Assembly (NCBI GenBank): GCA_030267965.1
Contig: BRYA01001460.1
Location: forward strand, 43,231-69,657
Direction of reading: 5' to 3'
DNA length: 26,427 nt
Source of the DNA: Triparma columacea
Lineage: Eukaryota > Sar > Bolidophyceae > Parmales > Triparmaceae
In this document: positions 19,138-26,427 of the stretch, piece after piece
Numbering within the stretch: position 1 is the first letter of the stretch
Layout of the letters: every line of letters begins with the position of its first letter
Translations under genes and position numbers: made by a program
Notes under the pieces: generated by a model
Database searches by the model: none
The model's input: only the letters and a program-made list of their open reading frames with translations
Told to the model about the DNA's origin: nothing

Positions 19138-19530
19138 ATGCAGAGCACTACACCGGAATCGACAGGTCAGGAAAACGGGGAGGAGGGGGGTGGAGTCGAC
19201 CCTGGTTTCTTGGCTAAGGTTCAGGCTAAGCGAGCTGTTTACCAGGCTCAGGTAAGATCGGGTTGTGTGGGGGGTTGGTTTGGTTTGGTTTGTAAGGAAG
19301 GGGAGGGAGTTTTGGATCATCGTTGCCCCGTCCTAAAGTTGCCGTATATCGTTCTCTACCTAAACTCCTCATTCCTCCCTCCCCCCTCCCAGACGCAGTC
19401 AGACAAGAGGAAGAGAGAGGAGACTCGTGCTGGACTTGGCAGGAACAACATGGAGGACTACATAGCGGAACACCAGCAGTTTATAGCAGAACAGGAAACG
19501 AGGAACCCACCACCCGCACCAGAGGAATAA
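19138..19530 (+). CDS. Small charged hypothetical protein, intron in-frame
   Basis: Two exons, 19138-19251 and 19393-19530, joined in phase 0 (CAG|GTAAGA ... CTCCCAG), 83 aa. The protein is hydrophilic, with a Glu/Gly-rich start, a helical middle (FLAKVQAKRAVYQAQTQSDK, then RKREETR) and an acidic Pro-rich end (NPPPAPEE). The 141-bp intron is a multiple of three without a stop, so an unspliced transcript would give a 130-aa version. The intron's Gly/Trp/Pro composition looks non-coding, so splicing is favoured. No family is recognised. Confidence 0.6.
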   Translation: MQSTTPESTGQENGEEGGGVDPGFLAKVQAKRAVYQAQVRSGCVGGWFGLVCKEGEGVLDHRCPVLKLPYIVLYLNSSFLPPPSQTQSDKRKREETRAGLGRNNMEDYIAEHQQFIAEQETRNPPPAPEE

Positions 19531-19867
19531 CGAGGAGGGGGCTTGAGGGAAACTTTACCCGAGTTATTATCATGGGATGTTCAGTTAATAAGGTTTGTTG
19601 TTTTTCAAGTAAAAACATTCCCAGCTTCTTCTTCTACTTTTACTACATCACTGCCTCAACTCCATGCTCGAGGGTCGCCTTGGGTCGTTATTTTCGCACG
19701 TCGTCCGAATCCTGTGTTAAATCAAATTCTTTATCAAAAGAGATACAACACACTTGCGAAGTCATTCGCGAATGTAACCACCGTCGTCCGTTCCGCAGAT
19801 TTATTTTGGGTTTGTGTATATCGTGGTGTTGGGGGGGGGGTCAAGAAAGTCCCGCCCTTTCTCTTGC
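19531..19867. other. 337-bp gap between convergent genes
   Basis: Lies between the stop of the small charged protein and the stop of the Tudor-like gene. Contains AT-rich sequence and a G10 run near 19830. No gene, RNA or repeat could be supported; it is presumably the two 3' UTRs. Confidence 0.5.
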
Positions 19868-20680
19868 TTAAGTAGTCATCCTCCTAATGTTACGCGGTTC
19901 CACAGTCCTATCTCTGTCACCGTCGTCGAACTTAACGTCATACGTACCGTCCTTATTAGTCTTATGTACCGTCCCTTGGTAGAGGTCGTCCGGTATCCTT
20001 CCCTCCCCCCTGTAAAGCGCCTTAACCCTATCCCCCTTTTTTACGTTGTCACGACTCAGCTTCCTGATGGACGACGAGGATACGGATACGTCCCTATCAC
20101 CATCGTCGAACTTAACATCGTAAGTACCGTCCTTATTAGCTCGAAACACTGTACCTGGGTACATGTCAGAAGGGACGGTACCTAAACCAAGGTATAAAGC
20201 CTCGACCCTATCATGGACTTTGAATTGAGAGGAGGAGGAGGACTTCCTTTTAACTCCCCTCTTTATACCTGCTCCCTTCCCTCCCTTCATCCCTCCTTTA
20301 ACTTTCTTACTCGAATCACTTTCCTTCTTCCCCCCCTTACCAATACCCCTAACATCAACCCCTTCCTTAACCATAAGTTCCTTAAAGAAAACCTCATAAT
20401 CCCTAACCCCCTCTTTATCAACTCGTTTCCTCCTCACCTCTTCATGTATATGACAAGCAACTCTAACATCGTTTGTCGAAGAGAATGGTTTATACTTCCT
20501 TTTACAAACAGGGAACCCAATACCCCCCCCACATCCTCCCCTTCCACCAAACACAAACCCAGCTGATTCTACTGCGGCACCTTGTGGTGTATCTTTAGAT
20601 GCTGATGGTATATATAAACTCCCCCCGTAAAGGTCACCGGTTTTTAAAGGGTACCCACATATATGACCGTGTGGTGATGT
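19868..20680 (-). CDS. Tandem Tudor-like repeat protein (5' exon uncertain)
   Basis: The frame is open from 20707 to the stop at 19868, but no in-frame ATG exists near its start, so an upstream exon is expected; the limit 20680 assumes an acceptor at CAACTAAG (20681-20688). A possible first exon ATG ATG GGA CGA at 20919-20908, followed by GTGAGG, would join in phase but lies only 17 bp from the LYR start, so it is unproven. Seen: an N-terminal part with HGHICGYPLKTGDLYGG and Gly-rich sequence containing Cys; a basic Lys/Gly/Ser linker; and two roughly 56-residue repeats (20224-20057 and 20044-19877), each with DRVxALY, a GTV strand, NKDGTYDVKFDDGDRD and an Arg-rich end. Such small SH3-like barrels resemble Tudor domains that read methylated Lys or Arg, and are often tandem in heterokonts. 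The N-terminal domain is not recognised. Confidence 0.68.
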   Translation of the reverse strand, partial: TSPHGHICGYPLKTGDLYGGSLYIPSASKDTPQGAAVESAGFVFGGRGGCGGGIGFPVCKRKYKPFSSTNDVRVACHIHEEVRRKRVDKEGVRDYEVFFKELMVKEGVDVRGIGKGGKKESDSSKKVKGGMKGGKGAGIKRGVKRKSSSSSQFKVHDRVEALYLGLGTVPSDMYPGTVFRANKDGTYDVKFDDGDRDVSVSSSSIRKLSRDNVKKGDRVKALYRGEGRIPDDLYQGTVHKTNKDGTYDVKFDDGDRDRTVEPRNIRRMTT

Positions 20681-20936
20681 CTTAGTTGAGGATTGGGGGC
20701 ATGTGTATCAGTCGGAGGGGAGGATACCAGGATCGGTTAAGGGAGGGTAGGTGAGGTAGGATTGACGAGCGGTGAGAAGAGAGGGAGAACGGAGGGGAAA
20801 GGAGGGAAGGGGACGAGGGGAACGACGGGGGGGATTCATGGGAACGGGGGGAGGAATTTATCCTCTTTTGTGTGCAGCCCAAGCTCTTCTCAGCTCAGCT
20901 CCCTCACTCGTCCCATCATTTGGCCATTTTTCTTCG

Positions 20937-21512
20937 ATGCAAAGTATTCGTGTTCTATCAGTTTATAAGAAGATATTACGAGGTGTAGAGAGAGTAAGTG
21001 TGTGTTTGTGGAGGTGTGTGTATGTATGTGTACGTTTATGTATAGTTATGGTGATATTAAAGAGTCCTCCATTGATTCTCCTCATCGATGTTTTGTTTTG
21101 GAGATGCCTTTTATTTACCAGTCATTGCCGTATTTGCCAATATTAACTTCTTTTTGCCACTATTTGGAACTATTTAGTGTCTACAACTTATCATAAACGA
21201 CAAATACGCTCATTACCTTCCTTTTTCTCCTCCACTTTCACCTCACCCCAATCTCCTTCTCATTCTCCTCTCCCCTTCTCCCCAACAAACCCCAACTTCT
21301 CCACATCGCAGTTTCCTTCCAAAAACAAAGACAAGTTATACAAAGAAATTCAAACAGAGTTCCGAAACAATAAAAACCTAACAGGAGAACAACTCAAACT
21401 AAGACTAAGAGAAGCAACCGAGGGACTTAATCAACTGTCCACCTACCAGTTCAACGACAGGGAAGGAAACTGGGAAGTAACGAGTACACAAGAACCCATG
21501 CCACAGAAGTAA
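20937..21512 (+). CDS. LYR-motif protein (Complex1_LYR-like), mitochondrial accessory factor
   Basis: Two exons, 20937-20993 and 21312-21512, joined in phase 0 across a 318-bp intron (AGA|GTAAGTG ... CATCGCAG), giving 85 aa. The joined protein starts MQSIRVLSVYKKILRGVER and continues FPSKNKDKLYKEIQTEFRNN with KNLTGEQLKLRLREATEGLN. This matches LYR proteins: a first helix VLxLYRxLLR (here VLSVYKKILR, so the LYR tripeptide reads VYK), then aromatic-Pro, EFRxN and a late Leu-rich helix, total size 80-100 aa. LYR proteins bind acyl-ACP and the Fe-S desulfurase complex, or act in respiratory-complex assembly in the mitochondrial matrix. Neither exon is recognisable alone. Only 55 bp separate its stop from the next ATG. 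Confidence 0.78.
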
Positions 21513-21567
21513 GGAGGGGGGAGGATACAAAGAAAGGAACAAAAAACACACACAACACCATCACATA

Positions 21568-23023
21568 ATGTGGGCAGAGGCTTTCAAGAAAGCAGACGAG
21601 ATGGAACTCGTGGGTGAGGTTGGAGAGGACTTCGGTGAGAGGGAGGAGGAGAAAAATCAGGGGGGTGGTGGTTTCAACGGAGGAGGGGACATGGGAAGGA
21701 AGGAGGGAACGAAGGGGAAGAATGAGAAAAAGGTGAAGAAGGAAAAGAAAGAGAAGAAAGAGAAGAAAGAGAAAAAGAAACGCAAAAATGACGAGAGAAG
21801 TGAGGAAGCTGGGGAAAGGTGAGATGATGCGGATTTGAATCGTTGCAAAGCAGCCAGTGTCTTACCCTCATCACCTGAATATTTCCACTTCGATTCACGC
21901 AGGAAAAAGACAAAACATGAACACAGCGGTGGGATCGGAGGGAACGGCGTTGAATTGGCAGCGGGTGAAGAAAAAGATATCACACAGAACGAAGAATACC
22001 AACAACCTAAAAAGGACGCGCCCAATCAGGAGGCCACCGAACAGGATGACGGTGTAAGCAAGAAGAAGAAAAAGAAAAAAAAGAAGAAGGAAAACTCGAA
22101 GAAAACGCCGCCCTCCCAAAATCCCTCCTCCTCAAACGAGTCTCCTACAGACCCTCAAATCCCACAACCCCCCTCCCCACCCCCAACCCCAACGTTCCCA
22201 TACCCCGTTGACCCTTCTGATCACTGTGAGTCTCCGGAGATAGCTTACTCTCACGTATCGGAGATCTTGAAATCCTGTATCCCAAATAATGATAACCCTA
22301 TTATCTACGATCCTTACTACTGTGACGGTGGTGTAATAACCCGTCTAGCAAACCTGGGTTTCACAAACGTGCTCCACAATAAGGTAGACTGTTACTCATC
22401 CTGGAGTTCAAACTCAGTTGGTAGGTTTGATGTGGTGGTTACTAACCCACCGTATAGTGAGGGACATGTGGAAAGGATTATGGAGTGGGTTATGGAGGGG
22501 GGGGGGAGGGGAAGGAGTTGGTTTTTTTTAATGCCACAGTATGTACATAAACACGAGTACTATCAGGTGAGAGAAATTAGGGGGAAGGGGGGGGAGAGGG
22601 AAGGGGGGCCACATTGAGCGTGTGGGGAAAGGCTGTTTCATGGTGTGGGATTTAAAGAAGGCACATCTTCGGTACACCCATGTGAACCCGGCGCCGACGT
22701 TTTCGAACACTCACCCTTTTGTAAACTGTCCTCCCCCAACCTTCCCACTCATTAAAACGCAGAGGCTAACAAAGGGTATAAGGCCGTTCTACATCGTTCC
22801 CAAGAAACGTTACATCTACACCCCTCCCGCTGGATTCAGGGATAAGAAGAAGTCCGACACTCACAAGAAGAGCAGTCCTTTTACTAGCATGTGGTACTGC
22901 TGGGGAGGGAGCGATGGGAATAATGGGAGACTTTTAAAAAAAGCAATGGAGGTTGCGAGGGGGGGAGAGATTGATGTAGCGAGAAGTAAAAGCAAACTGA
23001 GAGATCTTAGGAGGAAGAAGTAA
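21568..23023 (+). CDS. NPPY-motif amino-methyltransferase-like protein with Lys-rich disordered N-terminus
   Basis: Three exons, 21568-21818, 21903-22566 and 22763-23023, joined in phase 2 and phase 0; 391 aa. The N-terminal half is disordered with long Lys/Glu runs (KKVKKEKKEKKEKKEKKK and a run of ten Lys), likely nuclear or nucleolar signals. From about residue 190: IIYDPYYCDGG (a motif-I-like SAM site), LGFTNVLHNKVDCYS, VVVTNPPYSEGHVERIMEWV (the NPPY motif of N6-adenine and related amino methyltransferases), and WFFLMPQYVHK. The last exon supplies IRPFYIVPKKRYIYTPPAGF and SSPFTSMWYCWGG. I know this arrangement as an uncharacterised methyltransferase-like family of microalgae and oomycetes; the substrate (DNA, RNA or protein) is unknown. 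The intron sequence before the last exon happens to be open but does not fit the family. Its final exon is present in three more copies downstream. Confidence 0.8.
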
Positions 23024-23920
23024 ACTGTCCTCCCCCACCCTCCCCCCCATTAAAACGCAGAGGCTAACAAAGGGTATAAGGCCGTTCTACATCGTTCCCA
23101 AGAAAACGTTACATCTACACCCCCCCACCCGGGATTCAGGGATAAGAAGAAGTCCGACACTCACAAGAAGAGCAGCCCTTTTACTAGCATGTGGTACTGC
23201 TGGGGAGGGAGCGATGGGAATAACGGTAGACTTTTTAAAAAAGCGACGGAGGTTAAGAGGGGGGGGGGGATTGATGGAGCGAGATGTAAAAGCAAACTGA
23301 GAGACCTGAGGAGGAAGAAGTGAACATGCCTTCCCCCACCCTCCCCCTCATTAAATACGCAGAGGCTAACAAAGGGTAAGGCCGTTCTACATCGTTCCCA
23401 AGAAAACGGTACATCTACACTCCCCCACCCGGGTTCAGGGATAAGAAGAAGTCCGACAACTCACAAGAAGAGCAGCCCTTTTACCAGCATGTGGTACTGC
23501 TGGGGAGGGAGCGATGGGAATAATGGTAGACTTGTTAGAAAGGCGATGGAGGTTGCGAGGGGGGGGGGGATTGATGTAGCAAGAAGTAAAAGCGCACTAA
23601 GAGATCTTAGGAGGAAGAAGTGAACATGCCTTCCCCCTTCCTCCCCCTCATTAAAACGCAGAGGCTAACAAAGGGTATAAGACCGTTCTACATCGTTCCC
23701 AAGAAAACGGTACATCTACACCCCCCCACCCGGGATTCAGGGATAAGAAGAAGTCCGACACTCACAAGAAGAGCAGTCCTTTTACCAGCATGTGGTACTG
23801 CTGGGGAGGGAGCGATGGGAATAACGGTAGACTTTTTAAAAAGCGAGGGAGGTTAAGAGGGGGGGGGGGATTGATGTAGCGAGAAGTAAAAGCTAACTGA
23901 GAGATCTGAGGAGGAAGAAG
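22722..23920 (+). repeat. Four tandem ~300-bp units, each an intron end plus terminal coding exon
   Basis: Units: 22722-23020 (299 bp), 23021-23320, 23321-23620 and 23621-23920 (300 bp each). Every unit starts at the stop codon of the previous copy (TAAACTGTCC or TGAACATGCC), runs through a pyrimidine-rich tract, a conserved CGCAG splice acceptor and the coding exon, and ends GAGGAAGAAG. Unit 1 is the functional last exon of the methyltransferase. Sequence identity between units is very high, with differences mostly in homopolymers. Confidence 0.93.
23024..23920 (+). pseudogene. Three degenerate extra copies of the methyltransferase last exon
   Basis: Copies 2-4 keep the acceptor (CGCAG|AGGCTAACAAAG) but carry indels relative to copy 1. 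All have AAGAAAACG where copy 1 has AAGAAACG, a +1 shift in the PKKRY region, plus changes in the following C run. Copies 2 and 4 do not reach the original stop in frame. Copy 3 has a 2-bp loss (GGGTAAGG) and an extra A (GACAACTCAC) that together restore the original frame, so from the acceptor it stays open to TGA at 23621-23623, with about 30 residues of altered sequence in the middle. They may be dead exons or alternative 3' ends. Confidence 0.75.
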
Positions 23921-24346
23921 TGAACATATTGAGGGGGGGAATGGGAAATTGCAGAGGGATGAGGGGGTCCCTACCTGGGTAACTTGTTAGGCTTTCATGT
24001 CAAGAGAATATGTTTGAGAAGTCGTCTACTTTTTGCTTAAAATAGGGGCCTTTTTTTGTGAAACATTATACACAAAATAATCTGTCTCTTGGCTGCTGGA
24101 TTCGAGACCAGATTAACTCCAGAACTGACAGAATTTTGTAGGCCCTTGTGCTCATCAATAACCTATCATAATCAGGTGCGTCCCGCCGCTCCTTTCGGAT
24201 TTATACTCTCAGTTCCCCGAGTCTCCTGAGTTTCCAACTTCAAACACTCAATTTCTAACCAACCCATATCCTTCCCCGATATCCTTCCTGCACCCTCTCT
24301 TGGTTTTCTACAAGCAGGCGAAGAAGCGGAGGTTTGAGAGTCAGTA
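23921..24346. other. 426-bp gap upstream of the LRR gene
   Basis: After the exon array there is AT-richer sequence (24030-24180) and then a pyrimidine-rich stretch before ATG 24347. It should contain the 3' UTR of the methyltransferase and the promoter of the LRR gene. A hairpin CTGG-ATTCGAGA-CCAG near 24095 resembles a tRNA T-arm, but no tRNA fits around it. Confidence 0.5.
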
Positions 24347-26427
24347 ATGGAGGAGAAGATTGTCGTATACGACGGGAAGACGTCGTTCAAGGGGGATACG
24401 AGCATCACAGCGTTCAGTGTTGCAGAGGGAGTAACAGAGATTGGTGAAGATGCCTTTAAGGGATGCACGGGCTTGACATCGTTGGAGGGGCTTCGTTCTG
24501 CGGGAGTCACTACGATTGGTGATGATGCCTTTAGGGGATGCACGGGCTTGACATCGTTAGAGGGTCTTCCTACAGGAGTCACTATGATTTATTATAATGC
24601 CTTTGAGGGATGCACGGGCTTGACATCGTTGGAGGGTCTTCCTACGGGAGTCACTAAGATTGGTCAATATGCCTTTGCAAAATGCACGGGCTTGACATCG
24701 TTGGAGGGCCTTCCTACGGGAGTCACGAATATTGGTGGATATTCCTTTTATGGATGCACGGGCTTGACATCGTTGGAGGGTCTTCCTACGGGAGTCACTG
24801 AGATTGGTAGTAAAGCCTTTTCTGAATGCACGGGCTTGACATCGTTGGAGGGTCTTCGTTCTACGGGAATCACTGAGATTGGTAGTAAAGCCTTTTCTGA
24901 ATGCACGGGCTTGACATCGTTGGAGGGTCTTCGTTCTACGGGAGTCACTGAGATTGGTGGTAATGCCTTTGAGGGATGCACGGGCTTGAGGTCGTTGGAG
25001 GGTCTTCCAACGGGAGTCACTACGATTGATGTAGGTGCCTTTGCGGGATGCACGGGCTTGACGTCGCTGGAGGGTCTTCCTACGGGAGTCACTGAGATTG
25101 GTGGATCTGCCTTTAGGGAATGCACGGGCTTGACGTCGTTGGAGGGTCTTCCTATGGGAGTCACTAAGATTGGTTACGAGACCTTTAAGGGATGCACGGG
25201 CTTGTCATCGTTGGAGGGTCTTCGTTCTACGGGAGTCACCGAGATTGGTGGATCTGCCTTTAGGGAATGCACGGGATTGACGTCGTTGGAGGGTCTTCCT
25301 ACGGGAGTCACGGAGATTGATGTAGGTGCCTTTGCGGGATGCACGGGCTTGACGTCGCTGGAGGGTCTTCGTTCTACGGGAGTCACTATGATTGGTAAAC
25401 AGGCCTTTTATGGATGCACGGGCTTGACGTCGTTAGTTGGACTTCCCCCAGACCTGACTCCACCACAAAGCACCTTCAAAGCATGCAAGCCCCTCTCCCT
25501 CATGCAGGGCCTTGAAGAATCCCAAGACCCCTCGCCAGATTCTTTCAAGAAGCAGTTCTCCGAATACCCCAATCACTTCAAGTTGAGTTCTTCATCTCTA
25601 ACGATTGAGGAATTCAAAAATCTCCTACAATCTCTTCGCACTGAAGTGCTCTCTCACCAAGAATCAGCCTCCACCCCCCCATTCACGCCCCTCCACTTCC
25701 TGTGCGCCAACAGAAATCAGGATCTTCTCCAAAAAGCCGCCCCCCTGCTCATTCGCATCGACCAATCATGGACATCCAAGAAGGAGGTGGCGAGATTGTA
25801 CACCCCCCTTCACTTTGCGAGGTAAGTAATGCAAGCTAGCAAACAATTCTGCCAGCATACTAATACTAACCCCTCCCCCCCCACCTTCCACCCCCCTCTC
25901 CTCCTCAGTGAGAACCCCTTCTCAACCCGTGAAACCATATTGCACATCATCAACGCCGATCCCCAACAACTATTGTCAAAGAATGCCGACGAGGAGACCC
26001 CCTTGCGTTGTGCTGCCAGGCTAAAGCGCCCCCTCCTCTTCCAAACAACCCTCTTTGCACGACACCCTCACAACGAGGAGCAGTTCAAGCCCGCCGCAAA
26101 GGCCTACGTGGACAATCTACGGACGTCCCCACCCCCCAATCTCAATGCTTTCACTCCTGCAGAGCAGAACGGATGGGTTGAGCTCGTGTCAGATAGCGCC
26201 CTTCTCAGTGATCTCTCCTCCGAGGATTGCAACCTCCTCCAACTTTCCCTCGACCTCATCCAATCCTGCGACCTCTCCGTTGCGGAGGCTCTCGCAAAGG
26301 CCGTCGACTTCACCGGTCGCGAAGCAATTGACCTCGCTGTCCCCGAAATAAAGAAGGCCCTCCAGTCGCGCCTCCTCTTCCTTGGGCGCTACGAGCTCTT
26401 CAAGGGCCACCCTATTCACAAGTCTGC
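24347..26427 (+). CDS. BspA-like LRR plus ankyrin-like receptor/kinase-type protein (3' truncated)
   Basis: Exon 1 is 24347-25821 and exon 2 is 25908 to the window end, joined in phase (AG|T = Ser) across an 86-bp intron; the gene continues to the right. The start ATG opens a short lead (MEEKIVVYDGKTSFKGDTSI), then 14 units of 24-25 residues of the BspA/TpLRR type, consensus CTGLTSLEGLPTGVTEIGxx followed by AFxG/E. After the LRR block come ankyrin-like pieces (FTPLHFLCANRNQDLL, LYTPLHFASENP, ETPLRCAARLKRP) and helical sequence ending REAIDLAV...RLLFLGRYELFKGHPIHKS. In heterokont algae this tail commonly leads into a protein kinase domain, so a TKL-type kinase downstream is expected but not visible here. 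No signal peptide is seen. BspA LRRs mediate protein binding, so a sensing role is inference. Confidence 0.82.
24437..25440 (+). repeat. 72/75-bp tandem LRR repeat array, 14 units
   Basis: Units share TGCACGGGCTTGACATCGTT and GGAGGGTCTTC almost base for base. Units encoding LPTG are 72 bp and those encoding LRSTG are 75 bp. Near-identity at silent sites points to recent duplication or gene conversion. Two neighbouring units (about 24808-24955) are virtually the same, and two unit types (IDVGAFAG and IGGSAFRE) each occur twice. Confidence 0.92.

Noticed and set aside
21657..22119. Minus-strand hydrophobic ORFs rich in Phe, Ser and Leu that look like membrane proteins
   Set aside because: They are the antisense of poly-Lys/Glu coding sequence (AAG/GAA reads as CTT/TTC), which always mimics TM segments.
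22622..23023. Stand-alone plus-strand ORF beginning in the intron before the methyltransferase last exon
   Set aside because: The end is the true last exon. The first part is intron sequence without family similarity, and the phase-matched donor at 22567 and acceptor at 22762 give the expected continuous domain.
22722..23920. CRISPR-like or satellite array
   Set aside because: The 300-bp units have no spacer/repeat alternation and are clearly copies of an exon with its splice acceptor.
24085..24115. T-arm-like hairpin (CTGG-ATTCGAGA-CCAG) suggesting a tRNA
   Set aside because: No acceptor stem, D-arm or anticodon arm could be placed at suitable distances.
24172..25386. Long minus-strand open frames across the LRR array (repeating PSNDVKPVH)
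   Set aside because: They are the antisense of the LRR repeats; their periodic peptide is fully explained by the coding repeat and has no independent start or splice context.

Overview
The window is nuclear DNA from a protist with a compact genome. Genes are short and on both strands, intergenic gaps are mostly 50-350 bp, and almost every gene has one to five small spliceosomal introns (about 84-340 bp) with GTGAG/GTAAG donors and pyrimidine-rich YAG acceptors. The gene content points to a heterokont (stramenopile) alga, possibly a Parmales/Bolidophyceae-type relative of diatoms: a BspA-like leucine-rich-repeat plus ankyrin receptor-like protein, tandem Tudor-like repeats, an NPPY methyltransferase, and an N-terminally incomplete single-TM protein with a WFxDxK...IPDDF tail. 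That taxonomic placement is inference from family resemblance. No CRISPR array, prophage, rRNA, tRNA or complete transposon was seen.

Layout, left to right: a 5'-truncated TM protein (+); a two-exon HIG1-like membrane protein (+); a DHHC palmitoyltransferase (-); a small Ser/Pro-rich hypothetical (-); a PDZ plus LamG-like protein (+); an organellar ClpX-like AAA+ unfoldase (-); a 671-aa coiled-coil/low-complexity protein (-); a TVP15/COPI-associated-like four-TM protein (+); an NBP35/NUBP1-type Fe-S scaffold ATPase (-); a six-exon multi-pass membrane protein carrying a PLAT-like domain and a NUC-family (DRGH) endonuclease (+); a secreted GH79 heparanase-like glycosidase (-); a small charged protein (+); a tandem Tudor-like protein (-); a two-exon LYR-motif protein (+); an amino-methyltransferase-like protein (+) followed by three extra degenerate tandem copies of its last exon; and a BspA-LRR/ankyrin gene (+) that runs off the right edge.

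Exon joins were checked for reading-frame phase by hand. For almost all genes the donor and acceptor phases match exactly, so models are given as full spans with exon limits in the evidence text. Several real genes (HIG1, LYR, NBP35, nuclease, GH79, methyltransferase) only become recognisable after joining exons.

Functionally the genes do not form an operon-like pathway. Themes are mitochondrial upkeep (HIG1-like, LYR, ClpX-like), membrane traffic and lipidation (DHHC, TVP15-like), cytosolic Fe-S assembly (NBP35) and two extracytoplasmic hydrolases placed tail-to-tail (the membrane nuclease and GH79). Three head-to-head gene pairs share very short spacers (67, 95 and 105 bp between start codons) that must hold bidirectional promoters. 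The most unusual items are the membrane-tethered PLAT-NUC nuclease and the four-copy 300-bp array made of an intron end plus a terminal coding exon.
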